This document shows positions 17,640 through 27,376 of a DNA stretch of 64,000 bases, piece after piece (the first letter of the stretch is position 1; the number at the start of each line of letters is the position of its first letter). Location of the stretch: the NCBI GenBank assembly GCA_963746275.1, contig CAVVAX010000008.1, forward strand, positions 1 to 64,000. The letters are read 5' to 3'. Under the pieces are notes generated by a model. The model saw nothing but the letters and a program-made list of their open reading frames with translations, searched no databases and was not told the origin of the DNA. Made by a program: the position numbers and the translations under genes. Source of the DNA: JAEULH01 sp963746275 (GTDB lineage: Bacteria; Pseudomonadota; Alphaproteobacteria; Rhodospirillales; Defluviicoccaceae).

Positions 17640-18744
17640 GTGAACGACACCGTCGCCGCTGCCGCTGCAGCGCCGCTACCGCATCGTCGGCTTGTGGCTG
17701 TTCGCCGTCGCCGCCATGGTCTTCGTGATGGTGGTCATCGGCGGCCTGACCCGGCTCACCGAGTCCGGGCTGTCGATGGTCGAGTGGCGGCCGATCACCG
17801 GCTGGCTGCCGCCGCTTTCCGAGGAGGCGTGGCAGGAGACGTTCAGCGCCTACCGGGCGACGCCGGAATACCAGAAGGTCAACGCCGGCATGAGCCTCGC
17901 CGAGTTCAAGGGTATCTTCTGGTTGGAGTATATTCACCGGCTGTGGGGCCGGCTGATCGGGCTGGCCTTCGCCGTGCCGCTCGTCTTCTTTATCGTCCGC
18001 GGCTGGCTCGACCGCAGGCTGGCGCCCCGGCTCGTGCTTCTGTTCGTCCTCGGCGGCCTCCAGGGCGCGCTCGGCTGGTACATGGTGGCGAGCGGCCTGA
18101 TCGACCGCCCGGACGTGAGCCAGTACCGCCTGGTCGCCCACTTCGCCGCGGCGCTGCTGATCTACGTGGCGCTGCTGTGGGTGGCCCTCGGCCTGGTCCA
18201 GCGCACGCCGCCGTGGAACCCGTCGCGCGGGCTGGGCCGCGGCATCCTGGCGGTTGGCGCTCTCGCCGTCGTCACCATGCTCTCCGGCGGCTTCGTTGCC
18301 GGCACCGACGCCGGCTATGCCTACAACTCCTTCCCGCTGATGGACGGGCAGCTGGTCCCCGACGGGCTGCTGGCGATGTCTCCGGCCTACCTGAACGTCT
18401 TCGAAAACATCACGACGGTGCAGTTCACCCACCGGGTGCTGGCGATGACGACGCTGTTGGCCGTCATCGCCTTCTGGATCTTGACCCGGCGCCGGCGGCT
18501 CCCGGCGCGGGCGCGGCTTGCCGTCCACGGCGTGCTCGTGGCCGTGCTGGCTCAGGTCTCGCTCGGCATCTCCACGCTGGTGCTGGTCATGCCGATCGCG
18601 CTCGCGGCGCTGCATCAGGCGGTGGGCGTGATCCTCTTGACGATGATCGTCTGGGCCGCCTTCGAGCTTCGCCCGCTGGCGGCGCGGGCCGCCGCGCCCG
18701 TGGTCTACAGGAGCCCGGCACGGTCGGGCGCCGGGGCGGGCTGA
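17640..18744 (+). CDS. ctaA: Heme A synthase (CtaA/COX15)
   Basis: About 365 residues and eight hydrophobic helices in the inner membrane. It oxidises the C8 methyl of heme O to make heme A for aa3-type cytochrome oxidase. Conserved blocks: GGLTRLTESGLSMVEWRPIT, EYIHRLWGRLIGL with a heme-ligand His, LVAHFAAALLIY, GYAYNSFPLMDG, QFTHRVLAMTT and ALHQAVGVILL. A GTG at 17640 is followed by MNDTVAAAAA in one frame while the main frame reads PLPLQRRYRIVGLWLFAVAA, so a one-base indel near 17650-17672 separates start and body; the only in-frame alternative is a TTG at 17692 that would cut into helix 1. No cta oxidase genes adjoin. Confidence 0.9.
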
Positions 18745-18930
18745 GGGGGAGCTGAGGGGCAAGCCGAGGGGCGAGCTGGACCGCTTTACGGGCGGAGCCC
18801 GGCGGCCCATATTCCTGCGTGTGGTTGAAGCCGTTGCTGAAGCTGACCGTTGCGACAGCAGGTGAGTTCCACTGCAATTTCAACTAAAGTGCGTGCCATA
18901 GGGGCACGCTCAGGAGAGGAGGTCCAGGAG

Positions 18931-20418
18931 TTGTCCTGGAGGCACGCCAGAGCCCTGTTGGTGGTGTTCTCGGCCCTGGTCATCGGCGCCAGCCTGACGC
19001 CGGCGCTGAACGGTTGTGCCGGCGATCAACCCGGCGCCGAACGCGTGGCGCACGCCATTGGCGTGGATCCCTACCGCCTCGACGACGATGGGGCGAGGGA
19101 GCTCGCCCGCTTCAACCACGTCTTCACGACCTACGCGGAAAACCCCAGCGACATCCGTGAGCTGAAGCAGTTCCGCGACGTCTACAAGCGGATCCGCAGC
19201 AACTACGTCGGCGTGGTCTCCGACCAGGCCTTGATCGACGCGGCGGTCAAGGGCGTGGTGGAAAGCGACGCCGCGCCCGGCACGGTCCCCAGCGAAAGCC
19301 TGGTCACCCGCGCCCTGGAGGCGATGACGGCCTCGCTGGACCCGCACTCGGCCTACCTCGATCCGGAGGCGCTGAAGGAATCCGAGCTGGTGACCACCGG
19401 CGAGTTTGGCGGGCTCGGCATCCAGGTCACCCAGGACGGCGACAAGATCAAGGTCATCTCGCCGATCGAAGGCACGCCCGCGGAGCGCGCCGGTGTCCAG
19501 CCGGGCGACCTGATCACCCATATCGACCGCAAGGCCATCACCGGCATGAGCCTGCGCGAGGCCGTGCATGCCATGCGCGGCCCGCCGGGAACGCCGATCC
19601 TGCTCACCCTCAAGCGCAGTGAACGGCCGGCCTTCGACGTCTCGATCACCCGCGACGTGATCTCCATCCAGCCGGTCCGCTGGTGGGTCGAGAACGACGT
19701 CGGCTACGTCCGCGTCGCCAGCTTCAACGAGAAGACCGCCGATGCCCTCGACATCGCGCTGGACGAGATGCGCAAGCGGCCTGGCGTGCGCGGCCTGGTC
19801 CTCGACCTGCGCAACAACCCGGGCGGACTGCTCGACCAGTCGCTGGCGGTGGCCGACGCTTTCCTCGACGACGGCGTGATCGTCTCGATCCGCGGCCGGG
19901 AGAAGGACTCGGGCCGCGCCTTCCAGGCGAGCCGCGGCGACCTCGCCCGCGGCTGGCCGATGGTCGTCCTGATCAACGCCGGCTCGGCCTCGGCCTCCGA
20001 GATCGTCGCCGCGGCGCTGCAGGACCATGGCCGCGCCATCGTCATGGGCACCCGCTCCTTCGGCAAGGGCTCGGTGCAGACGGTGCTGCGGCTGCCGCAG
20101 GAGGGCGCGCTGAAGCTGACGACGGCGCTCTACTACGCGCCCAAGGGCGAGACGATCCAGGCCCGAGGGGTCGAGCCCAACATCCGGCTGACCGGCGTGG
20201 AGCAGCAGGGCGAGGATGCGCACGAGGCCGACCTGCCGGGGGCGCTGCCGGCCCAAGGGCTGAGCGTCGATCTGCAGGCGCAGGCCTCGGTGGACGCGAG
20301 CGCCTGCCCGAAGCTGGCGAAGGCGGAGGACCGCGAGATCGGCTGCGCCGTCGCCTACCTGCAGGCCGGGTCGCCGGAGAGGTTCGTCGCCTCCGTCGGC
20401 CGCCGGTCGGCGCTCTAG
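18931..20418 (+). CDS. ctpA: C-terminal processing protease (S41 family)
   Basis: Started at TTG 18931 because GGAGAGGAGGTCC lies just before it. The hydrophobic leader LLVVFSALVIGASLTPALNG ends in Cys, a possible lipoprotein site (LNGC). About 495 residues. The S41 N-terminal helices precede a PDZ domain (GGLGIQVTQDGDKIKVISPI and GVQPGDLITHID), then the protease core with GLVLDLRNNPGGLLDQS, the nucleophile Ser in GSASASEIVAAALQDHGRA (about residue 354) and the base Lys in RSFGKGSVQT (about 377), and YYAPKGETIQARGVEPNI. It degrades or trims periplasmic proteins from exposed C-termini. A DUF4136 lipoprotein gene follows after 13 bases. Confidence 0.9.
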   Translation: MSWRHARALLVVFSALVIGASLTPALNGCAGDQPGAERVAHAIGVDPYRLDDDGARELARFNHVFTTYAENPSDIRELKQFRDVYKRIRSNYVGVVSDQALIDAAVKGVVESDAAPGTVPSESLVTRALEAMTASLDPHSAYLDPEALKESELVTTGEFGGLGIQVTQDGDKIKVISPIEGTPAERAGVQPGDLITHIDRKAITGMSLREAVHAMRGPPGTPILLTLKRSERPAFDVSITRDVISIQPVRWWVENDVGYVRVASFNEKTADALDIALDEMRKRPGVRGLVLDLRNNPGGLLDQSLAVADAFLDDGVIVSIRGREKDSGRAFQASRGDLARGWPMVVLINAGSASASEIVAAALQDHGRAIVMGTRSFGKGSVQTVLRLPQEGALKLTTALYYAPKGETIQARGVEPNIRLTGVEQQGEDAHEADLPGALPAQGLSVDLQAQASVDASACPKLAKAEDREIGCAVAYLQAGSPERFVASVGRRSAL

Positions 20419-20431
20419 GAGGACGGCCATC

Positions 20432-21028
20432 GTGGCGAGGCTTCCGGCACGAAACGCTCGGCATTGGATTGCCTCGCTCGCCCTTGCCTTCGTGGCAACG
20501 GTTGTCCTTGCCGGCTGCGGCTCACCGGTGCGCACGTTCAGCGAGGCCGACGACGCCACCGACTTCGGCAAGATCCGCACCTACGCCTGGCGCGACGCCG
20601 GCGGCGCGGCGGGGCAGGCGGGGGCGACCTCGCCGGAGGTCAGCGCCCTGACCTTGCAGGCGATCCGCAGCGCCGTCGAGGCGGAACTGCAACTGCGCGG
20701 GATCAAGCGCAGCGAGCAGCCGGACGCGCTGATCGCCGTTCGCGCCGGCAGCCGCGACCGGCTGCGGACGACCTTCTGGGGCCGCGACCCGTTCTCCTAC
20801 GGGGACCGCTACGGCCGCTACCCGCGCTGGCCGATCAGCGACCGGCGGACGGTTGACACCTACGAGGAGAACCTGGTCGCCATCGACATCTTCGACGCGA
20901 AGACGTCGAAGCCGGTCTGGTCCGGCATTGGGGCGACGACGCTCCCGCTCACCGCCGAGGACCGCGAGAGCATCGAGACCGTGGTCGCGGAGGTCCTGCG
21001 CGACTTCCCGCCCGGTTACGCGCGCTAG
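20432..21028 (+). CDS. DUF4136 lipoprotein
   Basis: 198 residues from GTG. A lipoprotein signal is clear: LALAFVATVVLAGCGSP, with Cys as the lipidation site. The body follows DUF4136, a family of envelope lipoproteins of unknown role: DFGKIRTYAWRD near the start, LQLRGIKRSEQPDALIAVRA in the middle, and NLVAIDIFDAKTSKPVWSGI near the end, then TVVAEVLRDFPP. Just downstream of the S41 protease, so perhaps co-expressed. No enzyme motif. Confidence 0.8.
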   Translation: MARLPARNARHWIASLALAFVATVVLAGCGSPVRTFSEADDATDFGKIRTYAWRDAGGAAGQAGATSPEVSALTLQAIRSAVEAELQLRGIKRSEQPDALIAVRAGSRDRLRTTFWGRDPFSYGDRYGRYPRWPISDRRTVDTYEENLVAIDIFDAKTSKPVWSGIGATTLPLTAEDRESIETVVAEVLRDFPPGYAR

Positions 21029-21101
21029 GCTTGCAGAGCGTCCGGCGCCGGGCTACGAAGCCCCGGGCCGCCGCGGCGGCGGCCACAGGGGCGGGCGCGG
21101 G

Positions 21102-22682
21102 ATGAAACTCATCCACAAGCTATATCTTTCGTTCGGGCTGGTCCTGACGCTCGCCGTCGCCAGCGTCGTGATGGCCGTCTGGAGCGCCCGCGAGGCTGCG
21201 TACCATCTGGAGCGGACCCACTTCGCGCACCAGCAGTACGAGGGCTACCTCGCGCTCTCCAACCACACCTACAAGCTGTTCAAGCAGCTCGGTGACCGGC
21301 TGATGATCGGCGACCTCGATCGGGGCGCCGGAGAGAGCCAACTGATCGCCGACATCAGGGAGGACATCCGCGCGCTCCGTCACCTGACGGGCCTGGAGAT
21401 CCGGCTGGTCGGCGACCGCGAGGTGGAGGAGCTGGACCGCCTGGCGAAGATCGAGCGTGTGCTTGAGGCGTTGGTTGCCGAGTACATGCTTCTCGTCGAC
21501 GGCGCCGACCCGGGGGCCATTCGCAACGACTGGACCCGCCTGTCGGACATGCTGGAGACCAAGATCGACCGCAACTTCAGCTCCATAATCCAAGAGGCGA
21601 TCCTGGCGGAGGGGGAGGAGGTCCGCGAGGTCCGCGACGAGACGTCGGCCAGAATTGCGTTGTTCAAGGTTGCCGCCGCGGCGTTCGCGTTCATTGCTGT
21701 GGTCGCCGGCGGGCTTAGCCTGGTCATGCTGGCCCGCGACATCCGCCGGCCGATCGGCAGGCTGCTGGCGGGCACGCGGGCGTTCGCCGCCGGCGATATG
21801 GATCATCGCATCGCCGATAGCGGCAGCAACGAACTTGACGACGTCGGCCGGTCGTTCAACAGCATGGCGGATCAGATCTCGGCGCGCGAGACGGCGTTGG
21901 CCCAGGCCAAGGCGCGGCTGGAGCACGCGGTCGGGGAGCGGACGGCCGAGCTGAAGCGGGTGCTGGATCAGCTCAAGGTCCACGAGGAGAACCGGCGCCG
22001 GCTGCTGGCCGACGTCAGCCACGAGCTGCGCACCCCACTCACCATCATCCAGGGCGAGGCGGACATCGCGCTCCGCGGCCGGGAAAAGACCCCCGATGTC
22101 TATCGTGAGGCGCTGGAGAAGTCGCGCGAGGCGGCCAAGCACACCGCGAGGCTGGTCGATGATCTGCTCTTCGTCGCCAGGCGCGAGGCCGGGGAAGCCC
22201 GGCTGCGTCTCGACGCGGTGGATCTCGCCCGGCTTCTGCCCGAGGTGATCGACGACCACCGCGCCCTTGCCGATGGCCGTGGCGGCGGAATCACCTTCTC
22301 CGGAGCGGCAGAGGCCGCCGTCGTGCGCGCTGACGGCGACCGGATCCGCCAGGTCGTCGTCATTCTCATGGACAACGCCCTGCGCTATGGCGATGGCCGC
22401 GTCGAGGTCGGCCTGCATGGCGCGCCGGGAGGCTTCGCGGTCTCCGTAAGCGATGCCGGTCCCGGCATGAGCGAGGAGGAGCAGGAGCGGGCCTTCGAGC
22501 GGTTCTTCCGCGGCTCCAATGCCGCCGACCGCTACCGCGAGGGCAGCGGCTTGGGCCTGCCGGTGGCGAAGGCGATCGTCGAGGCCCACGGCGGCCAGAT
22601 CGCGCTCAGGAGCCGGCCCGGTGAGGGCACGCGGGTCACCTTCACCCTGCCGGTGCGGCCGAAGCTGGAGGCGGTGGCGTGA
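21102..22682 (+). CDS. Membrane sensor histidine kinase
   Basis: 526 residues. Transmembrane helices at about 7-27 and 188-210 enclose a periplasmic four-helix-like sensor rich in acidic and basic residues. A HAMP domain follows (RDIRRPIGRLLAGTRAFAAG), then a coiled coil (ERTAELKRVLDQLKVHEENR), HisKA with the phosphorylated His in ADVSHELRTPLTIIQGE (about 306), and HATPase_c: N-box VVILMDNALRYGD, G1 VSDAGPGMSEEE, G2 GSGLGLPVAKAIVEAHGG. All catalytic motifs are intact. Its stop overlaps the GTG of the response regulator by four bases, so the two are translated together. Stimulus unknown. Confidence 0.92.
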   Translation: MKLIHKLYLSFGLVLTLAVASVVMAVWSAREAAYHLERTHFAHQQYEGYLALSNHTYKLFKQLGDRLMIGDLDRGAGESQLIADIREDIRALRHLTGLEIRLVGDREVEELDRLAKIERVLEALVAEYMLLVDGADPGAIRNDWTRLSDMLETKIDRNFSSIIQEAILAEGEEVREVRDETSARIALFKVAAAAFAFIAVVAGGLSLVMLARDIRRPIGRLLAGTRAFAAGDMDHRIADSGSNELDDVGRSFNSMADQISARETALAQAKARLEHAVGERTAELKRVLDQLKVHEENRRRLLADVSHELRTPLTIIQGEADIALRGREKTPDVYREALEKSREAAKHTARLVDDLLFVARREAGEARLRLDAVDLARLLPEVIDDHRALADGRGGGITFSGAAEAAVVRADGDRIRQVVVILMDNALRYGDGRVEVGLHGAPGGFAVSVSDAGPGMSEEEQERAFERFFRGSNAADRYREGSGLGLPVAKAIVEAHGGQIALRSRPGEGTRVTFTLPVRPKLEAVA

Positions 22683-23365
22683 ACCTGCTGCTGGTGGAAG
22701 ACGAGGCGCGGGTCGCCGATTTCATCCAGCGGGGCTTGCGTGCGGAGGGGTACGCCGTGACGGTGGCACGCGACGGCGAGGCGGCGGTCGGGCTGCTCGA
22801 CGGCCATGCGTTCGACGTCGTCGTTCTCGATCTGATGCTGCCTGGCATTAGCGGCCAGGCCGTCTGCCAGCGCATGCGCGCCGCCAACGACACCACACCG
22901 GTGCTGATGCTGACCGCGCTCGATGCCGTCGACGACCGAGTGGCCGGCTTACGCCTCGGCGCCGACGACTACCTGGTCAAGCCGTTCGACTTCGACGAGC
23001 TTGTCGCCCGGCTGGAGGCGCTCGGCCGGCGCGGAGCGCGCGCCAACGTCGGCGACGACCGGCAGGAGGTGCTCATGGTCGGGCAGTTGCGGTTCGATGC
23101 GCGCTCGCTGCAGGTCACCTGCGGCGGCCAGCCGATCGAGCTCTCCGCCAAGGAGCGCGACATCCTCAAGCTACTGATGACCGACGCCGGCCGGGTGTTT
23201 TCGCGCGAGCGGATCTTGAATGCGATCTGGTCGGTGAGCGAGGACCCGCTGACCAACATCGTCGATGTCTACATCGGCCGGCTGCGCAAGAAGCTCGGAG
23301 CCTGCGGCGAGGGCATCAAGACCGTCCGAGGCGCGGGTTATCGGCTGAGCCCGGGCGGCGGTTGA
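22679..23365 (+). CDS. OmpR/PhoB-family response regulator
   Basis: 228 residues. The receiver domain has the acidic pair in LLVEDEARVADF, the phosphoacceptor Asp in VVVLDLMLPGISG (about 51), the Thr in LMLTALDAVDD and the Lys in DDYLVKPFDFDE. The C-terminal winged-helix DNA-binding domain runs from about 125 (IELSAKERDILKLLMTDAG, VDVYIGRLRKKL, IKTVRGAGYRLS). It is the cognate partner of the kinase whose gene it overlaps. Starts with GTG. Target genes are not known; the permease gene downstream is convergent. Confidence 0.93.
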   Translation: MNLLLVEDEARVADFIQRGLRAEGYAVTVARDGEAAVGLLDGHAFDVVVLDLMLPGISGQAVCQRMRAANDTTPVLMLTALDAVDDRVAGLRLGADDYLVKPFDFDELVARLEALGRRGARANVGDDRQEVLMVGQLRFDARSLQVTCGGQPIELSAKERDILKLLMTDAGRVFSRERILNAIWSVSEDPLTNIVDVYIGRLRKKLGACGEGIKTVRGAGYRLSPGGG

Positions 23366-23369
23366 GGCT

Positions 23370-24611
23370 TCATCCCGCCAGCGCCGCTCGGCCGGCCAGC
23401 CAGGCGCAGGCGGCGGCCAGGGACAGCAGCGTCATCGGCACCCCGCACTTGGCGTGTTCGGCGAAGCCAAGCGCAACGCCGCAGTGGCGGGCCCGCTCGA
23501 CAACGATGATGTTGGCGAGGCTGCCGACGACGAGCAGGTTGCCCGGCCAGCGTCGATAGCACGGCGAGCTGGTAGAGCGTCTCCGCCGGCAGGTCCTTCA
23601 GCACCGCCAGCAGCAGCACTACCGCCGGGACGTTGCCGATGGTGTTGCTGCCGACCAGGGTGAGCGACACCAGCGCCGGCAGGCCCGCGGGCTCGATGCC
23701 GGCCGCGGGCGCCGCCGCAAGCAGCGTCGCCGGCAGCCCGGTGGCCGCCAGCGCGCCGGTGACGACGAACAGCCCGGCGAACAGGACCAGCAGGTGCCAG
23801 TCGACGAGGCCGAGGATGTCGCGCGTCGCCAGCCTCCGGCTGATCAGCAGCACCGCAGCGATGATCAGGACGCCGGTCACGTGCGGCACCGGCCCCGCAA
23901 ACATCGCCAGCAGAGCGGCCGTCGCCAGCAGGCCCTTGCCGACGCCGAACCGATCGACCGCCGGCGGCGCGGATGCCGTCCCCATCGGCGGCCTGGAGCT
24001 GCAGGCGCCGCCGCCAGACCAGCCACACCACCACGAACACCGAGAGCAGCGCGAAGACCGCCGGTGGAGCGCAGACCAGGCTGAACTGCCAGAAGCCGAG
24101 CCCGCCGACCTGGCCGATCAGGATGTTCTGCGGGTTGCCGATCACGGTCGCTGCCGAACCGGCGTTGGCGCCGCCGGCCAAAGCGATGAGATAGGGCCTC
24201 GGGTCGAGGCCGCGCGAGACGAGGCCGCGGATCAGCATCGGGGTCATGGCGAAGACGACGACGTCGTTGGCCAGCACCGCCGACAGCGTCCCGGCCACGG
24301 CCACCGTCAGCGCCAGGATGGCCGGCGGCGAGGCTGGGCGTCGTGGCAATGCGCGCCGAGCACCAGTCGTAGAAGCCGCAGGCGGCGAATTGGGCGGACA
24401 GGATCATCAACCCGAACAGCACGAACAGCGTCGCCCAGTCGATGCTGGCGAGCACGTCCGCGCCGGAAACGGCTCCGGAAGCGTAGAGCACGATGGCGCC
24501 GAGGATGGCGATGCCGGTGCGGTCCAGCCGCAGGCCGGGCCAGCGGCCGAGCGCCATGCCCAGGTAGACGGCGATGAACACCGGGACGACGAGGGCGGCG
24601 GGGAAGCTCAT
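23370..24611 (-). CDS. SLC13/ArsB-type anion permease, broken by three frame changes
   Basis: Reading across three frames gives one membrane protein of about 413 residues: FPAALVVPVFIAVYLGMALG and LFVLFGLMILSAQF (to about 24330), then LANDVVVFAMTPMLI and AGSAATVIGNPQNILIGQVG (to about 23985), then LLVLFAGLFVVTGALAATGL and LVGSNTIGNVPAVVLLLAVL (to about 23545), and finally GNLLVVGSLANIIVVERA to the stop at 23370. The paired GNPQN and SNTIGNVPA motifs are the two re-entrant anion/sodium-binding segments of the DASS/ArsB superfamily. At least the last break is an extra G. I suspect sequence errors, but true decay is possible. Substrate (sulfate, dicarboxylate or arsenite) cannot be told. Confidence 0.7.
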
Positions 24612-24632
24612 CAGAACTTTCGGCGGATCCGG

Positions 24633-25535
24633 CTATAGGCGGCGCAGCGGTTCCGGCCGCAGCGGGGCCGCGCCGGCCCGGGCCAGGGCGATGAGCGCCA
24701 GCAGCTTGTCGCGATCCTCAGGCAGGATGCCGGCAAGCGGCAGGCAATTGGACGCGTGGTTCGAGCGAAAGACGACCGGCGCGGACGGATCGAGGCTCCG
24801 GATCAGCCGTTCCTGCTCGGCGAGGATGCCGGCGTCGTCCTGCCAGAGGAATGGCTCACCGCCACGCTGGAAGCGAGCGAGGAACTCGCCGTCTGCGCTA
24901 TCCTCGAGACGGAGCTGCAGGGTCGAGAGGTAGTCGGGCGGGGCGCGGTTGATGAGCGCCGCGGTCTCGTCGATGTGCTCACGCCAGAGCGCGCGACCGC
25001 CGAGGCCGAGGATGACGGTCGCGGAGATAGCGAGGCCGGCGGCGCGGGCGCGGGCGATCCCGGTGGCGATGGCGTTCGGGCTTGCGCCCTTGCGGATGCG
25101 CGCCAGCACGGCCGCCGAGCCGGACTCGACGCCGAGGTAGGCGAGCGTCAGCCCGTTGTCGCGGAGCTGCCGGAGCTCCGCCCCGGACTTGCGATTCAGG
25201 TCGATCGGGGTCGCGTACAGCGACACCCGCTCCAGCCGCGGGAAGGCGCTGCGCAGGGCGTCCAGGATCGCTGCGAGATGCTCGGCCGGCAGGCACAGCG
25301 CGTCTCCGTCGGCGAGGAAGACCCGCAATGTCACCGGCCAGAGGCGCGCCGCCGCCGCAACATCGGCCACGACATCCGCCAGCGGCCGCTGCCGGAACGT
25401 CTTGGACTTGTACATCGCGCAGAACGTACAGCGGTTGAACGAGCAGCCGATCGTCGCCTGGATGATCAGGCTGCGTGCCTCGCTCGGCGGACGGTACAGC
25501 GGCAGGTCGTAAGCGGCAAACAACGTCTTACCCAC
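24633..25535 (-). CDS. Radical SAM protein
   Basis: 300 residues. The iron-sulfur motif is IGCSFNRCTFCAMY at residues 29-42: C-x4-C-x2-C, not the usual C-x3-C-x2-C, a spacing used by a known clade of Elp3/HemN-like radical SAM proteins. Further markers are VFLADGDALCLP, LTLAYLGVESGSAAVL and KGASPNAIATGIARA, followed by a SAM-binding ISATVILGLGG. It should cleave SAM to a 5'-deoxyadenosyl radical; the substrate is unknown. The start is GTG at 25535, because homology (MGKTLFAAYDLPLYRPPSEA) begins at once. It is divergent from the secreted protein gene at 25903. Confidence 0.85.
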   Translation of the reverse strand: MGKTLFAAYDLPLYRPPSEARSLIIQATIGCSFNRCTFCAMYKSKTFRQRPLADVVADVAAAARLWPVTLRVFLADGDALCLPAEHLAAILDALRSAFPRLERVSLYATPIDLNRKSGAELRQLRDNGLTLAYLGVESGSAAVLARIRKGASPNAIATGIARARAAGLAISATVILGLGGRALWREHIDETAALINRAPPDYLSTLQLRLEDSADGEFLARFQRGGEPFLWQDDAGILAEQERLIRSLDPSAPVVFRSNHASNCLPLAGILPEDRDKLLALIALARAGAAPLRPEPLRRL

Positions 25536-25761
25536 GCGGAGTCTTCACGAGAAATAGATCAAAAACATCTAGATCGTTTTCTATCACAAGTTGGGTTCGT
25601 CCTGAAATACAGCCGCAACGTAGGGTGCGCCGGTGTCGTGTGCACTGCAGAAGGTCGAGATCTGGTACCCGCATGAGTATCGGCTCATGCTGCGTTTCAG
25701 TTGCAGCATCATTCTGGCAGCGAGTATTACTATCGGTCATACGCGGATTGCCACATTCTCA

Positions 25762-25872
25762 TCACATTCTTCTTCGATCTTAGGTCGCCCTAGGGGGTGC
25801 CGCGGCCGTTGCCGGGAGAAGGCGGCGATGGCAACACAAGAAAATCGGCCGAGCGGTGCGTCTTTGGCATGG
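25762..25872 (+). promoter_or_regulatory. Leader element, copy 1, before first secreted paralogue
   Basis: About 110 bases upstream of the gene at 25903 match the region before the second paralogue (27377-27484). Shared blocks are ACATTCTTCTTCGATCTT, TCGCCCTAGGGGGTGCCGC and CGGTGCGTCTTTGGC. Between the last two lies a possible stem GTTGCC...GGCAAC that differs in sequence but keeps pairing potential in the other copy. It may be a 5' UTR structure or promoter. I could not match it to a known riboswitch class. An upstream hairpin ATGCTGC/GCAGCAT lies at 25687-25709. The rest of 25536-25902 shows nothing. Confidence 0.5.
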
Positions 25873-25902
25873 GAGACTGAACGAGATAGGAGACACTCGC
25901 AT

Positions 25903-26856
25903 ATGTCGATGAAGACGTGCTCTTCCGTCCACCGGCTCGCTGCTGCGGTTGTATTTGGAACGTTCATATCTGCGACCTGCGCCAAGTCTGCCGATGCCGC
26001 GATCAACTGTGTGCCGCCCCCGACGCTCTCGAACCCGATCATCTACGATGGCAAGTGCCCCGGGGACTCCGGCTTTCCGACCGATGTCCAGGCAAACTAC
26101 CGCGACGTCTACGTCAAGTTGCCGACGAGTAGAACCTGCTCGAAGTCTCTCACGATCACCTACGCAAAAAACATCAGGATCATGGGCGGCCACTTCGTTT
26201 ACAACGACCTAAAGCAGGCCGTGATCTCGATTGGCATGACTTCGGGCGTCACCATGATCGACGGCGTGCTGATCGACGTCAACGGCAAGTCGGCGGACGC
26301 GATCCGGGCGTACAAGCACAGCGGCCGGATGATCGTCCAGAACACGTACGCCAAGGGCATCAGCGGCACCGCCAGCGGCACCCACGGCGACCTGGTGCAT
26401 CCGCAAGGCGGCGGCCCGCTTCAGGAGCTGACCCTGCAGAACGTCACCGGGCTCACCGGCTACCAGGGCCTGTTCACGCCATATCGGCCCGGCACTGGCC
26501 ACGGCACCCGCAAGCTCAAGATCGACCGGGTCAACGTCGGCTACGATCCGAACCTGTCGAAGTCCTCCGGCGCCGGCAAGCCGCTGATGCTGCTGTTCAT
26601 GGGCAGCGCCGACAACTCGACCGATCGCGTCCCCGACCTCGGGACCACGCTCTCCAGCGTCTACGTCGACGGCAGCTACTGGAACTTCCCTTACTATAAC
26701 GCCGTCTACGCCAAGCCGTCCGGAACCGGCGGCTGCACCAGCTTCGAGTCGAAGCACAAGATCAGCGGCCAGGCCTGCGGCGGCAAGCCGTCGAGCGACT
26801 TCGCCCCCGCCTCTAAGGTGGGCCTCGGCTACAATCGCTCATACTTCTGCAACTAG
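25903..26856 (+). CDS. Secreted beta-helix-like protein, paralogue A
   Basis: 317 residues from ATG (MSMKTC), preceded by ATAGGAGACACTCGC with a good ribosome site. A signal peptide of about 32 residues ends at AKSADA before AINCVPPP. The mature protein has repeated beta-type rungs (ITYAKNIRIMGGHFVYND, GVTMIDGVLIDVNG, RMIVQNTYAKGISG, ELTLQNVTGLTGYQ) suggesting a right-handed parallel beta-helix, and about six Cys, with CN at the very end, that could pair in the periplasm or outside. No catalytic site recognised; pectate-lyase-like fold is an inference. A second copy of the same length follows at 27518. The last codons TTCTGCAACTAG seed the tandem repeat behind the gene. Confidence 0.7.
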   Translation: MSMKTCSSVHRLAAAVVFGTFISATCAKSADAAINCVPPPTLSNPIIYDGKCPGDSGFPTDVQANYRDVYVKLPTSRTCSKSLTITYAKNIRIMGGHFVYNDLKQAVISIGMTSGVTMIDGVLIDVNGKSADAIRAYKHSGRMIVQNTYAKGISGTASGTHGDLVHPQGGGPLQELTLQNVTGLTGYQGLFTPYRPGTGHGTRKLKIDRVNVGYDPNLSKSSGAGKPLMLLFMGSADNSTDRVPDLGTTLSSVYVDGSYWNFPYYNAVYAKPSGTGGCTSFESKHKISGQACGGKPSSDFAPASKVGLGYNRSYFCN

Positions 26857-26990
26857 CTTGGCTTCTGCGACTAGCTGGCTTCTGCGACTAGCTGGCTTCT
26901 GCGACTAGCTGGCTTCTGCGACTAGCTGGCTTCTGCGACTAGCTGGCTTCTGCGACTAGCTGGCTTCTGCGACTAGCTGGCTTCTGCAAC
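26844..26990 (+). repeat. 17-bp tandem repeat array
   Basis: Seven perfect head-to-tail copies of CTTCTGCGACTAGCTGG occupy 26862-26980. A variant 18-base copy at 26844 contains the last codons and stop of the upstream gene, and a partial copy follows at 26981. There are no spacers, so this is not CRISPR. The array evidently grew by slippage from the gene's own 3' end. Each copy has TAG in the gene's reading phase shifted by two. Confidence 0.95.
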
Positions 26991-27376
26991 GCGCTTGCCG
27001 GCCTGGCTTCCCGCACCTTTCGCCATCCGCCCGCGTCGGCCACCCCGCGGCCGCTCTTTAGAAACGGCGGCGGAAGAAGGGGGCGGCTGGCGACTGGTCG
27101 CACGCCGCCGCAGCCGCCAGTGTCTGCCATGACCGCCGTCAGCGGTTGGCTCGCGGAACACCGGCGAAATGGCCAGAGCGGAGCCTGCAACAGGTTTGGC
27201 GACCATGCGTGATGAAAGGGTTCTCGCCATAAATGCCGGCATGTAATTCTACTGCCGGTTGACAACGTTGCGCCGCCAGTGGCTGGAGATCGCTGCCAGA
27301 TACAGCAGCTTAAGCTGCGGGTCATTCCCGTTGGCAGACAAAAAGTCTTCGCACGTTCGACAGCCATATTCTGCGC
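26991..27376. other. Intergenic region between the secreted paralogues
   Basis: About 385 bases with no gene I can support. Short minus-strand frames here end in the tandem array and have no domain. The far end leads into the second leader copy at 27377. Confidence 0.5.

Noticed and set aside
16759..18810. 683-residue minus-strand ORF across cobA and ctaA
   Set aside because: Shadow frame of ctaA on the opposite strand joined to an off-frame of cobA; no homology pattern of its own.
25762..25872. TPP riboswitch
   Set aside because: CTAGGGGGTGCC resembles the start of a THI box, but the CTGAGA and ACCTGATCTGG segments are absent in both copies, and the genes are not thiamine-related.
26844..26990. 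Possible CRISPR array
   Set aside because: Units are 17 bp and directly abutting with no spacers; a simple tandem repeat.
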